The notes: a model not told the origin generated them from the sequence alone. Positions 9,050-17,582 are shown, counted from the first letter of the stretch. The stretch is 64,000 bases of DNA from Actinomadura macra NBRC 14102 (GCF_001552215.1 NZ_BCQT01000009.1:310001-374000), one strand, 5' to 3'. A program made the numbers and translations.

Positions 9050-9223
9050 CGCGAGCACAGCATGCCAGAAAGACTGGCCAAAGTGATCATTTCCCGACTT
9101 TGCCCAGGTTTCAGGCAAATCCCCATAACTTGGACGGCACGCAGAGCGAGCACGCAGGGTGGCGGCCCGACCGCGAAAACCGATTGCGGGCCCGGCGCCG
9201 TCACCTGCACAATCCGGAGGGAC

Positions 9224-10090
9224 ATGAGCACACAACCTCGCCGGATGATCGCGCGGGAGACCGTGGACATCCTCGGGCGCGGCGCCTACCCGTCCCCCTC
9301 CGGACGCACCGTCTCCGTTGCCGACCGCCTCGCGCGCGCCGTGGACGGCACCGTCCTGTACCGTCCGGACGAGTTGGACGCACTCCTCACACGCTTGCCC
9401 CCAGCAACGCCCGACGCCGTGACAGGCGCAGAGGCGCCTACAGAGACGCCCAGGGAAACGCTTATCGAGGTCACCGACGAAACCACCCTCGCCGCAGCGC
9501 ACCGCCTGTGCACGCCCGGCGAGGTACCACTCGCACTCAACTTCGCGTCGGCAAAGAACCCGGGTGGCGGATTCCTCAACGGCGCACATGCCCAGGAAGA
9601 GGGCCTGGCCCGCTCCTCCGGCCTGTTCTCGTCGCTGTGCAAGGTCGGTGAGTTCTACGACTTCCACCGTGCCCAGCGTGATCTGCTCTACAGCGACCAC
9701 ATGATCTACTCACCGGATGTACCGGTGTTCCGGGACGACAGCGGGCGGCTGCTGGAGGAGCCGTACGAGACCGCGTTCCTGACCTCCGCCGCACCCAATC
9801 GCGGCGCGATCCGGGAACCGGCCAAGGCCGAGCGGATTCCAGAGGTGCTGGCCCTGCGCGTGCGTAAGGTTCTGGCAGTGGCGCGCGCGAACGGTCACCG
9901 GCGGTTGGTCCTCGGCGCCTGGGGCTGCGGCGTCTTCCGCAACGACCCGCACGAGGTCGCCGAGGCGTTCGCCGCGCCGCTGGGCCCGGACGGCGAGTTC
10001 GCGAACCACTTCGAGCACGTCGTCTTCGCGGTCTGGGACACCGCCGAGGGTGCGCCCCGCCTGACGGCCTTCCAGCGCACCTTCGCCTGA
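9224..10090 (+). CDS. Bacterial-type poly(ADP-ribose) glycohydrolase-like protein (TIGR02452)
   Basis: The 288-residue protein matches the microbial PARG / TIGR02452 family, a macrodomain fold that removes ADP-ribose chains. The signature is present as NFASAKNPGGGFLNGAHAQEE (~residues 105-125): an ADP-ribose-binding GGG loop followed by the catalytic Glu pair in QEE. C-terminal RRLVLGAWGCGVFRNDP is also characteristic. CCGGAGG sits four bases before the ATG at 9224, so the start is firm. No ADP-ribosyltransferase is visible in the window, so the target is unknown; it may serve in stress repair or phage defence. Confidence 0.9.
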   Translation: MSTQPRRMIARETVDILGRGAYPSPSGRTVSVADRLARAVDGTVLYRPDELDALLTRLPPATPDAVTGAEAPTETPRETLIEVTDETTLAAAHRLCTPGEVPLALNFASAKNPGGGFLNGAHAQEEGLARSSGLFSSLCKVGEFYDFHRAQRDLLYSDHMIYSPDVPVFRDDSGRLLEEPYETAFLTSAAPNRGAIREPAKAERIPEVLALRVRKVLAVARANGHRRLVLGAWGCGVFRNDPHEVAEAFAAPLGPDGEFANHFEHVVFAVWDTAEGAPRLTAFQRTFA

Positions 10091-10102
10091 CGGCACGCGC
10101 AC

Positions 10103-10822
10103 TCAGGCGCCGGGAACGTAGGACGCGATGCCGCGGATCAGGATGTCGAGGCCGAACTCGAAGCGGTCGTCCCCCGTCCCGCTGGTCAGCTCGTCGACCA
10201 TGCTGGTGATGTGGGGGTAGCGGTCCACCGGCAGTGCCTTGAAATAGTCGCGGATCTGCTGGAAGTGGACTTGGAAGGCCTCCCACGGGTCTTCCCCATC
10301 GGGTGTCTTCGTCATGTAGATCGTGTCCTCGATCGCGTCGGCGTCGATGTACATACCGAGGGTGTCGACGGCGAGGCCTGCGATCTTCGGAGGGACGCCG
10401 CCCTCCAGCATGAGAGCGAGCTGCGCCTCGGCGATGGCCAGCAGGCTGGGTCCGGTGGGAATCAGCCCCATGGACACCTTGGCGATGTCGCGGTGCGAGG
10501 TGTAGACGCGGCGGATCTCGCGCGCCAGCTCCTTCAGCTGCTCCTGCCAGCGGGACGGGTCGACCGCGGGCAGCCGGACCTCGGCGGCGACCTGGTCCAG
10601 CATCAGCTCGCGGAGCTCCTCCTTGCCCGAGACGTGGGCGTACAGGGAGGCGGGACCGGTGCCGAGCTCCTGGGCGACCCGGCGCATGCTCACGGCCTCC
10701 AGCCCCTCGGCGTCCAAGACGCGGAGCGCCGTCGCGACGATCAGGTCCTGAGTGAGCGGCTGTCGCGCGGGCGCGGTCTTGCGCGGCTTACGCCCGGGGG
10801 GCGTCGGCATGTCGGTGCCCAC
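10103..10822 (-). CDS. TetR/AcrR-family transcriptional regulator
   Basis: The 239-residue protein has an N-terminal HTH (residues ~25-70, with VSMRRVAQELGTGPASLYAHV as helices 2-3) and a TetR C-terminal ligand domain. It is divergent from the DHA2 efflux gene at 10993 and is almost certainly its repressor. The GTG at 10822 is supported by GGAGG eight bases upstream (10829-10833 on the plus strand). An ATG four codons in is further from that site. The inducer would be a pump substrate, which the sequence does not reveal. It lies convergent with, and 13 bases from, the PARG-like gene. Confidence 0.93.
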   Translation of the reverse strand: MGTDMPTPPGRKPRKTAPARQPLTQDLIVATALRVLDAEGLEAVSMRRVAQELGTGPASLYAHVSGKEELRELMLDQVAAEVRLPAVDPSRWQEQLKELAREIRRVYTSHRDIAKVSMGLIPTGPSLLAIAEAQLALMLEGGVPPKIAGLAVDTLGMYIDADAIEDTIYMTKTPDGEDPWEAFQVHFQQIRDYFKALPVDRYPHITSMVDELTSGTGDDRFEFGLDILIRGIASYVPGA

Positions 10823-10910
10823 GATGATCCTCCAAGAAGTCGCGTTACATCTTGACTATCACGAAACGCGATATATCGTCTCTGGTGGCGAGAGAAGAGC
10901 AGGCGATCGC

Positions 10911-10978
10911 GAACATCGTACTTGACACGAACGGCGTTCTCCACGTAGAACGATGTTCGTCGATTACGAACAGTGTTC
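10911..10978. promoter_or_regulatory. Putative TetR operators and promoter for the efflux gene
   Basis: The spacer holds GAACATCGT at 10911-10919 with its exact inverse ACGATGTTC at 10950-10958. A second GAAC(N3)GTTC-type site, the perfect palindrome GAACAGTGTTC, lies at 10968-10978. The half-palindromes at 10948 and 10968 are 20 bp apart, two helical turns. A sigma-70-like TTGACA (10922-10927) and TAGAAC (10946-10951, 18-bp spacer) lie among them, so binding here would block transcription towards 10993. A further palindrome, CGATATATCG, sits at 10869-10878 nearer the regulator gene. Confidence 0.6.
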
Positions 10979-10992
10979 CCCCGGAGGCATCG

Positions 10993-12744
10993 ATGACCGA
11001 GATGGCGGAGTCCAAGCCGAGAGCGGAGGTCGGGGCGGGCTACCGCTGGCGCTGGGCCGCCTTGTTCGTGATTCTCGCCGGCGAGGTCATGGACATGCTC
11101 GACGGGCTGATCACCAACGTCGCGGCGCCCACGATCCGCGGCGAACTGGGCGGCTCGACGAGCACCCTCCAGTGGCTGGCCGCCGGCTACACCCTGGCCA
11201 TGGCGGTCGGGCTCATCACCGGCGGGCGCCTCGGCGACCTCTACGGTCGCAAGCAGATGTTCCTGGTCGGTGCGGCGGGCTTCACGCTCGGCTCGCTGCT
11301 GTGCGGCGTCGCCGTCTCTCCCGGCATGCTGGTCGGCGCCCGCCTCCTCCAGGGCCTGTTCGGCGCGCTGATGCTTCCGCAGAGCATCGGGATGATCAAG
11401 CAGATGTTCACGCCGAAGGAGATGGGTGCCGCGTTCGGCCTGTTCGGACCGGTCATGGGCCTGTCGTCGGTCGGCGGCCCGGTGCTGGCCGGCTGGCTGA
11501 TCGACGCCGACCTCTTCGGCACCGGCTGGCGGATGATCTTCCTGATCAACCTGCCGCTCGGCGTCGCCGCCGTGCTCGCCGGGCTGAGGTTCCTGCCCTC
11601 GGGACGCTCCGAGCACGCCTCCCGGCTCGACCTCGTCGGCGCCGTGCTGGCCTCCCTCGGCGCCGGGCTGCTGATCTACCCGCTCGTGCAGGGCCGCGAG
11701 CTCGGCTGGCCTCTCTGGACGTTCGGCATGATGGTCGCGTCGCTCGCCGTCTGGGCCCTGTTCACCTGGTACGAGATGCGCAAGCAGCGCGCGGGCGGCG
11801 ACCCGCTGATCGTCCCGAGCCTGTTCCGCAAGCGCGGCTTCACCGGCGGCCTGGTCGTCGGCCTGGTGTTCTTCTCGGGCATGGCGGGCATCGCCCTGGT
11901 GCTGGCCCTGTTCTTCCAGATGGGCCTCGGGTACTCCGCGCTCAAGGCCGGGCTGGCGCAGATCCCGTGGTCGGTCGGCATCATCCTCGGGTTCGTCGCC
12001 GCGCAGGGCGTGCAGCAACGTTTCGGCCGCAAGGTCATCCACGCGGGCACCGCCATCATGGCCGCGGGCATCGCCGCGTTCTACGCCACCCTCCAGGGCG
12101 CGGGCATCGACGTCACGCCGTGGCAGCTCATCCCCGCCCTGATCGTGACCGGTGCCGGCATGGGCCTGCTGATGGCGCCGTTCTTCGACATCGTGCTGGC
12201 GGGCGTCGAGCCCGAGGAGACCGGTTCGGCGGGCGGCACGCTCACCGCGGTCCAGCAGCTCGGCAGCGCACTCGGCGCCGCCGTCCTCGGAACGATCTTC
12301 TTCGGGCTGCTCGGCGGGCATGTGACGAGCGCCGCCGACGACGGCGCGGGCGAGCTGCGCCGCGACCTCGCCGCCGCGTCCGTCCCGGCCGACCGGCAGG
12401 ACCGCATCGTCGCCGGCCTGCGCGCCTGCGGACATGACCGCGCCACCGCCGAGGACGCCGCCGCCGTGCCCGGCTCCTGCGCGCGGCTGGAGGGTGAGGT
12501 CAAGGCGGCCACCACCGCGGTGCCCCCGTCCGCGGCGGTGATCGGGCAGGCGGTCGGAAAGGCCGGTGAGCGGTCCGCCAAGACCGGTTTCAGCGACGCC
12601 ATGAAGTTCACCCTGTGGGTCGAGATCGGTCTTCTCGGCCTCACCTTCATGGCGACGTTCCTGCTGCCGAGGCACGCCCGTCCCGAAGCGGGCGGTGCCC
12701 CTGAGGAAGAGGGCACGGTCAAGAAGATGCCCGCCACCGCATAG
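10993..12744 (+). CDS. DHA2-family (EmrB/QacA) MFS drug efflux transporter
   Basis: The 583-residue protein is a 14-transmembrane proton-coupled exporter. TM1 carries the antiporter-like VMDMLDGLITNVAAPTI, followed by the loop 2-3 motif GGRLGDLYGRKQ. A long loop between the last two helices (~residues 455-530), rich in charged and Ala residues, is typical of DHA2 pumps. CCGGAGG is five bases before the ATG. It is divergent from the TetR regulator at 10103-10822 and paralogous to the second pump at 36018; both share a conserved YPLVQGRELGWP loop. The substrate is unknown. Confidence 0.93.
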   Translation: MTEMAESKPRAEVGAGYRWRWAALFVILAGEVMDMLDGLITNVAAPTIRGELGGSTSTLQWLAAGYTLAMAVGLITGGRLGDLYGRKQMFLVGAAGFTLGSLLCGVAVSPGMLVGARLLQGLFGALMLPQSIGMIKQMFTPKEMGAAFGLFGPVMGLSSVGGPVLAGWLIDADLFGTGWRMIFLINLPLGVAAVLAGLRFLPSGRSEHASRLDLVGAVLASLGAGLLIYPLVQGRELGWPLWTFGMMVASLAVWALFTWYEMRKQRAGGDPLIVPSLFRKRGFTGGLVVGLVFFSGMAGIALVLALFFQMGLGYSALKAGLAQIPWSVGIILGFVAAQGVQQRFGRKVIHAGTAIMAAGIAAFYATLQGAGIDVTPWQLIPALIVTGAGMGLLMAPFFDIVLAGVEPEETGSAGGTLTAVQQLGSALGAAVLGTIFFGLLGGHVTSAADDGAGELRRDLAAASVPADRQDRIVAGLRACGHDRATAEDAAAVPGSCARLEGEVKAATTAVPPSAAVIGQAVGKAGERSAKTGFSDAMKFTLWVEIGLLGLTFMATFLLPRHARPEAGGAPEEEGTVKKMPATA

Positions 12745-12822
12745 GCCCCCGACGGCTCCCGGCTCAGCGATCACCGGAGCGCCTCCGGAGGTCCCTGGCC
12801 CGGCAACCTCGGGAAGGGAAAC

Positions 12823-12880
12823 GGCCCGCGGCGAGGGCGAGCGTTCCGGGATGACGGAACGCGCGTCCCCACCGCGGGCC
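12823..12880. terminator. Nested hairpin terminator between convergent genes
   Basis: An outer stem GGCCCGCGG/CCGCGGGCC (12823-12831 with 12872-12880) encloses an inner perfect stem GCGTTCCG/CGGAACGC (12841-12848 with 12855-12862). It lies between the efflux gene and the convergent LLM oxidoreductase gene, where a two-way terminator is expected. Confidence 0.65.
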
Positions 12881-12926
12881 CATTGCCGTACAGCCGGAGC
12901 TCGTGCCGGAACAGAGCTCGGGCGGG

Positions 12927-13853
12927 TCAGAGTTTGGCGAGGACCTCCGACGCCAGAAGCTCGATGTGCTCCAGGTCGTGCATGTCGAGAACCTGGAGGT
13001 AGACGCACTCGGCGCCCAGCTCGCCGAACCTGCCGATCTTCTCGACGATCTCGGCGGGCGTCCCGGCGAGGCCGCCGGCGCGCAGGTCCGCGACGTCCTG
13101 TCCGATGGCGTCGGCGCGCCGCCGCACCTCGGCCTCGTCCCGGCCGCAGCACACCGTCTGGGCGACCGAGCGGACGAGCGGCTTCGTCCGCCCCCGCTCC
13201 AGGCAGGCGGCGCGGACCCTGTCGTACGCGCCGGCGGTCTCGTCCAACGACCGGAACGGCACGTTGTACTCGTCGGCGTACAGGGCCGCGAGCTTCGGTG
13301 TCCGCTTCGCTCCGACCCCACCGATGATCACGGGTGGGCCGCCCGCCCGGGCGGGCTTGGGCAACGCGGGCGAGTCGGCCAGGGTGTAGTGCTCGCCCGC
13401 GAACGAGAACGTCTCGCCCTCCGGCGTACGCCACAGACCCGTGACGATCCGCAGTTGCTCCTCAAGCCGGTCGAACCGCTCGCCCAAGCTCCCGAACGGG
13501 ATCCCGTACGCGGTGTGCTCCTGCTCGAACCAGCCCGTCCCGAGCCCGAAGTCGACGCGCCCGCCGCTCATCTGGTCGACCTGCGCCACCGAGATGGCCA
13601 GCGGCCCGGCGAGCCGGAACGTCGCGGCCGTCACCAGCGTCCCAAGCCGGATCCGGCTCGTCTCACGCGCCAGCGCGCCCAGGGTGACCCAGGAGTCGGT
13701 CGGCCCCGGATCGCCGGCGCCGCCCGCCATCGTGAGGTAGTGGTCGGAACGGATGAAGGCATCGAAACCCAGGTCCTCAGTGGCCTTGGCGACCGCCAGT
13801 TGCGTCTCGTAGGTCGCGCCCATCTGGGGTTCTGTGAAGATCCGAAGTCGCAT
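12927..13853 (-). CDS. LLM-class F420-dependent oxidoreductase
   Basis: The 308-residue protein has the luciferase-like monooxygenase TIM-barrel fold. Family features include MRLRIFTEPQMGATYE at the N-terminus, SDHYLTM, TSRIRLGTLVTAATFR and the F420-type GLGTGWFEQEH..YG. The C-terminal EIVEKIGRFGELGAECVYLQ is the last barrel strand and helix. Such enzymes transfer hydride to or from F420 (sometimes FMN) and small organic substrates; the substrate is not evident. It lies 51 bases from the DUF11 gene on the same strand, and either co-transcription or independent expression is possible. Confidence 0.9.
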   Translation of the reverse strand: MRLRIFTEPQMGATYETQLAVAKATEDLGFDAFIRSDHYLTMAGGAGDPGPTDSWVTLGALARETSRIRLGTLVTAATFRLAGPLAISVAQVDQMSGGRVDFGLGTGWFEQEHTAYGIPFGSLGERFDRLEEQLRIVTGLWRTPEGETFSFAGEHYTLADSPALPKPARAGGPPVIIGGVGAKRTPKLAALYADEYNVPFRSLDETAGAYDRVRAACLERGRTKPLVRSVAQTVCCGRDEAEVRRRADAIGQDVADLRAGGLAGTPAEIVEKIGRFGELGAECVYLQVLDMHDLEHIELLASEVLAKL

Positions 13854-13904
13854 GGGCCCATCCTCGTACGAACCTGGCGCGGGACGTGAACCGGGCCGTC
13901 GCCG

Positions 13905-15278
13905 TCAGTCCCCGGCGCGCTGGTTGCGGCGCCGGCGGCCGAGCCGGGTCAGGACGAAGCCCGTCCCGACCATGACCACGGCGATCTCCAGGACGACCCC
14001 GGTACGGGTCCCGGTCAGCGAGAACCCCGCCATTGCCTTCGACGGACGCGCCGCCTCGTCCGCCGGGGCGCCGAGGGGAGCGCCGTCGACATAGGCGACA
14101 GGACGGGCGGCGATGTGCTTCCTCTTGGCCGGCACCATCGTCTCCGCGGCGCGGGGCAGTTGCTCCTGCTCCGGCTTGGTGGCGGCGGTGGAGTCCGCAC
14201 CGGTGATCGTCGTGCGGGCCACGGCCCTGTTGTTGGCGGCGTTGACGTCGATCGTCGACGTCGTGGCCTGGGATGGGGACTCCACGACGGTGCCGGCCCT
14301 GGCGTTCGCGTCCGGCATGACCGTGGTGCGGAGCGTCCGCTCCTGGCCTGGCCGCAGGGAACCGATCGCGCACGTGTAGCCGGTGCCGTTCGAGACGCAC
14401 GCCCTGTCGCGCCCGACGAGGTTGGCCGCGCCCTCCGACTGGACGACGACGTTCTCGGCCGTGGACGGCCCGAGGTTCCGGACTTTCGTCTCGTACGGGA
14501 TGGCCGCACCCGCCCGTGCGGTGACCGGGGCCTTCTTGGACATCGCGAGGTCGGCGGTCTTGGCGACGCGTACCGGCGGGAACATCCGCTTGGTGCGCGC
14601 CTTGCCCCACTTCGCCTTCCCACGACTACGGATCGTCCGTCCGGCGTCGACGCCCTTGGAGACCTTCGCGGTGAGCACCCCTGGAACGGTCTGGCCCGGC
14701 TTGACGACGCCCAGCCGGCAGACCACCTTGCGCTCGACCGCCGAACAGTTCGGCTGTCCCGACACGAACTTCAGCGTCCGCGGAAGCGTCACGCGGAACA
14801 CCGCGCGGTGGGCCTTGGCCTCTCCCCTTGCCTTCCCCTTGGTGGTCACGGCGAACGGCCAGTTGTAGGTTCCGCCGGGGATGACCTGCGTACCCGGCCC
14901 GCTCATGCTGAGCAGAACGGTGTCGCCCTTGCCCTTCGGGTGCGCCTTGGGATTCGCGGGCTTGGCGTGTGCGCCCGGCTTGACGTGCGCTTTGGGCTTG
15001 GCTTGTGCTTTGGGCTTGGCCTGTGCTTTGGGCTTGGTCTGGGACTTCGGCTTGGTCTGCGTCTTCGGCTTGACCTGTGGCGCCGGTCCACCTGGAGGCT
15101 TGGGCTTCCCGGGCGTCACCTCGCCGCCCTTGTGCGGACGCTTGTGCGCGACGGGGGCCGGCCCCTCTGCTGGGGTCCCGCCATTCGCGTCCTGCATCGG
15201 GACGACGCCCAGCAGCGGAGCCGCCGCCAGCAGCACGAGACCTCGTGCGCTGATGCGCTCCCTCGCGTTCCGGAACAT
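13905..15278 (-). CDS. Secreted/anchored DUF11 protein with a Lys-Pro repeat tract
   Basis: The 457-residue protein starts with an export signal (GLVLLAAAPLLGVVP, residues ~13-28). A low-complexity tract (~50-115) follows, built of hexads such as KPKAQA, KPKSQT and KPKAHV. Two beta-rich regions come next, the second a clear DUF11 / CARDB-like domain (~240-355, AENVVVQSEGA and VDVNAANN type). The C-terminus has LTGTRTG, a hydrophobic helix and RRRRNQR, the layout of a sortase or membrane anchor with a degenerate LPXTG. The basic tract probably interacts with cell-wall polymers. ATG at 15278 is the first start before the signal. Confidence 0.82.
   Translation of the reverse strand: MFRNARERISARGLVLLAAAPLLGVVPMQDANGGTPAEGPAPVAHKRPHKGGEVTPGKPKPPGGPAPQVKPKTQTKPKSQTKPKAQAKPKAQAKPKAHVKPGAHAKPANPKAHPKGKGDTVLLSMSGPGTQVIPGGTYNWPFAVTTKGKARGEAKAHRAVFRVTLPRTLKFVSGQPNCSAVERKVVCRLGVVKPGQTVPGVLTAKVSKGVDAGRTIRSRGKAKWGKARTKRMFPPVRVAKTADLAMSKKAPVTARAGAAIPYETKVRNLGPSTAENVVVQSEGAANLVGRDRACVSNGTGYTCAIGSLRPGQERTLRTTVMPDANARAGTVVESPSQATTSTIDVNAANNRAVARTTITGADSTAATKPEQEQLPRAAETMVPAKRKHIAARPVAYVDGAPLGAPADEAARPSKAMAGFSLTGTRTGVVLEIAVVMVGTGFVLTRLGRRRRNQRAGD
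14982..15075. repeat. Imperfect 18-bp tandem repeat encoding Lys-Pro hexads
   Basis: About five copies of a unit close to GCTTGTGCTTTGGGCTTG lie in tandem inside the DUF11 gene (read on the plus strand). They encode the KPKAQA-type repeats. Near-identical adjacent copies suggest recent slippage or unequal recombination, so copy number may vary between strains. Confidence 0.75.
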
Positions 15279-15479
15279 TGTGGACCCCCGTGACCTGCGG
15301 ATTCATTGATCAGGTCCGTTGTAGCGACCGGCCGGCTCTCGCGCTAGCGTAACGTCGGCGTGTCGTCACCGACAGTGATAACAGCGCCCGTGGGCACGTC
15401 AATATTCGAGATTTCATGCAACCGTAAGGCAACAGCCGCTTGAATCGGCGATGACCTGAATTCAGAGCATGGAGTTGAG

Positions 15480-16505
15480 ATGGCAGTCTTCGGCGTCGAC
15501 TACGCGTGGGGGCGTCCGGGCGTGGCCGCGCTGAAACGCGCCGGCGCGAAGTTCGTGTGCCGTTACCTCTCGCACGACACCACCGGCAAGAACCTGACCC
15601 GGGACGAAGCGAACGAACTCTCCGCGGCCGGCCTGTGGCTCGTGGTCGTCTGGGAGTCCACCGCGTCCCGCGCCCTGGACGGACGGGAAGCCGGAGAGGA
15701 CGACGCCCGCGCCGCCGCCGGCCAGGCCGAGTCGCTGGGCATGCCGGACGACCGTCCCATCTACTTCGCGGTCGACTTCGACGCCACGTCCGAGCAGCAG
15801 CGCGCCATCAACGCCTACCTGGACGGCGCCGCGTCCGTCATCGGACGGGAACGGGTCGGCCTGTACGCCGGCCACGGACCGATCAAGCGCGCGTTCGACG
15901 CCGGCAAGATCACCTACGGCTGGCAGACGTACGCCTGGTCCGGCGGCGACTGGGACTCCCGTGCCCAGCTCCAGCAGTATTCCAACGACCATGACATCAA
16001 TGGTGTGAGCACCGACTACGACCGCGCCCTGAAGAGCGACTACGGGCAGTGGCGTGTCGGCGTCTCGCCCGAGGGAGACGACATGCCCGACTACGTGTCC
16101 GTCGGCACCGAAACCGCCCAGCAGCTTCCCCCCGGCACGTGGACGAGTGTCAGCTGGCATATCGACTACTCCGACACCGAGCACCAGCACAGCGACACGG
16201 GCGGCCCCAGCGTGCTGACCGGTTCGGCCCGCTACTCGCTGAGCGCGGCGGTGAAGGTCGGCGGTGTCCCCGCGGGCACGCTCATCCAGGCGCGGGTCGT
16301 GGAGGTGGAGATCGCGGACACCGACAAGTACGAGCCCGGCCCGATCCAGGACTTCGTCGCGGTCGGCGATGAGATGAACGTCCTGTACGGGCTGGCCGCC
16401 GACACCGTCCGCAAGGACCATCGCGTCCGCTTCCAGCTCGTCCAGCACGGCCCAGCCGCCGCCACCCTCACCGGCGGCAGCGCCAAGGTCTTCTTCTGGC
16501 GGTGA
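15480..16505 (+). CDS. DUF1906 glycoside hydrolase-like protein
   Basis: The 341-residue protein has an N-terminal DUF1906 (Rv2525c-like glycoside hydrolase) TIM barrel, residues ~1-190: FGVDYAWGRPG, KFVCRYLS, YFAVDFDA, GLYAGHGPI and YGWQTYAW..WDSRAQLQQY. Cell-wall glycan is the likely target by family. The C-terminal ~130 residues form a beta-rich domain beginning MPDYVSVGTE that I do not recognise. There is no signal peptide, unlike Rv2525c with its Tat signal, so export would need another route. GGAGTTGAG precedes the ATG at 15480. The 200-base gap to the divergent DUF11 gene holds both promoters. Confidence 0.85.
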   Translation: MAVFGVDYAWGRPGVAALKRAGAKFVCRYLSHDTTGKNLTRDEANELSAAGLWLVVVWESTASRALDGREAGEDDARAAAGQAESLGMPDDRPIYFAVDFDATSEQQRAINAYLDGAASVIGRERVGLYAGHGPIKRAFDAGKITYGWQTYAWSGGDWDSRAQLQQYSNDHDINGVSTDYDRALKSDYGQWRVGVSPEGDDMPDYVSVGTETAQQLPPGTWTSVSWHIDYSDTEHQHSDTGGPSVLTGSARYSLSAAVKVGGVPAGTLIQARVVEVEIADTDKYEPGPIQDFVAVGDEMNVLYGLAADTVRKDHRVRFQLVQHGPAAATLTGGSAKVFFWR

Positions 16506-16586
16506 TCCGAGATCCTCACGGAACGCCCCACCTCACGGCCGGGTGTTCGCTTCGGTGGCTGCTTGTGGTGCTGGGTATCGCGTGCG

Positions 16587-16883
16587 TCAGTACAGGTCGT
16601 CGCCATGCTCCGCGGCGGCGGCGCGGGCGGCGTTGTGCAGGACGTTGGTCTGGACCTCGATATGACGCAAGATCCGCCGCTGCTGCTCGCGGAGGTCGCG
16701 GAACAGCCGGAAACCCACCACCGAGAGGGCGACGACCACGATGATCAGACCGCCGTTGACGAGGACGAGCAACTCCGCCCGGCCGTCGTGGACCGCCATC
16801 ACGGCGAACCCCGCTCCGGCCGACACGGCGCAGGCCGCGAGAGCACACACCGCCCCCCGGACGCAGGTGGCGCTTCCGCGCAT
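16587..16883 (-). CDS. Small two-helix membrane protein, unknown function
   Basis: This is a 98-residue product. Two hydrophobic segments (residues ~10-31 and ~38-60, LLVLVNGGLIIVVVALSVVG) are followed by a charged amphipathic tail, FRLFRDLREQQRRILRHIEV. The tail is presumably cytoplasmic and possibly coiled-coil. GGAG lies ten bases before the ATG at 16883. I do not recognise a family. It resembles the membrane coiled-coil protein at 17583 only in general architecture. Confidence 0.65.
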   Translation of the reverse strand: MRGSATCVRGAVCALAACAVSAGAGFAVMAVHDGRAELLVLVNGGLIIVVVALSVVGFRLFRDLREQQRRILRHIEVQTNVLHNAARAAAAEHGDDLY

Positions 16884-17010
16884 ATCGCCGACTCTCCTTC
16901 GCACAGGAGCCGGGGCGTGTTTGACCTCATCCCGGCACAACAAGTCTGCCCGGCTGTCAGCTCCCGCAACAACCGGTCAGTACCGGAAAGTCTTCAGATC
17001 GCAGAAAAAC

Positions 17011-17397
17011 TCACCGGCCACCCGGCTCCCCGTAGAGCGCACGCAGGAACGCTAGCGCCATACGCCGCTTTTCTCCCGGATTGGCCCTCAGGTCGGCGAA
17101 GTAGGCGTTGAGCTCCGACAGTTCGCGCAGCGCCTCGTCCGGCCCGCCCTTGAGCTCGAGGCCGAGCGGCTCCATCCCCTCTCCGACACGCAAAAGATCA
17201 CCCGGTCGCCATTGGAGGGCGTTCTCTATCGAGCTACGGGTCCGCGCCTGCGGCCAGCGGTCCCCCGCCTCCAGGTTGTAGATCGTCTTGACCGTGACCC
17301 CGGCGCGTTCCGCCAGCTGCTCCTGGGTCAGACCGAGAGATCCACGCCGGGCGACCACGTACTTGGCGACCCGCTCCCGGTCCAGCTCTCCAGCCAT
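17011..17397 (-). CDS. XRE-family helix-turn-helix regulator
   Basis: The 128-residue protein has an N-terminal Cro/C1-type HTH, LGLTQEQLAERAGVTVKTIYNLEAGDRWP (here split around helices 2-3, residues ~20-48). The C-terminal half is Leu/Arg-rich and helical, with no recognised domain. It is divergent from the coiled-coil membrane gene and the NACHT gene across an AT-rich 185-base gap with a strong inverted repeat, and probably controls them and itself. ATG 17397 (MAGELDRERV) is preferred; in-frame ATG 17409 is also possible. Neither has a clear Shine-Dalgarno. Confidence 0.85.
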   Translation of the reverse strand: MAGELDRERVAKYVVARRGSLGLTQEQLAERAGVTVKTIYNLEAGDRWPQARTRSSIENALQWRPGDLLRVGEGMEPLGLELKGGPDEALRELSELNAYFADLRANPGEKRRMALAFLRALYGEPGGR

Positions 17398-17474
17398 GCT
17401 GCCCAGCATGACGGAAACAGTAAGAAACATCCAGCGACCTGAAAACGGACATTTTTTCTAGTAAACTTTCCATG

Positions 17475-17510
17475 ACTTACTGGTTTGATCTAGAAATATT
17501 ACCGGTAAGT
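17475..17510. promoter_or_regulatory. Inverted-repeat operator in an AT-rich divergent spacer
   Basis: ACTTACTGGT (17475-17484) and ACCGGTAAGT (17501-17510) form an inverted repeat with one mismatch in ten. The right arm also completes the perfect palindrome TTACCGGTAA (17499-17508). The region 17440-17520 is visibly AT-rich against about 70% GC around it. This is the expected place for the binding site of the XRE regulator at 17011-17397. Confidence 0.6.
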
Positions 17511-17582
17511 ACCTGATAGAAGGGGTCAAAGCTCTGGGCGGTCGTCCAGCACGGTCCCCGAAAGGAAAGGGGCGTTCACGCT

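Noticed and set aside
10741..13434. 897-codon minus-strand frame across the efflux gene
   Set aside because: It spans the TetR start, the efflux gene and part of the LLM gene, and is Glu/Arg/Ala low-complexity; not a protein.
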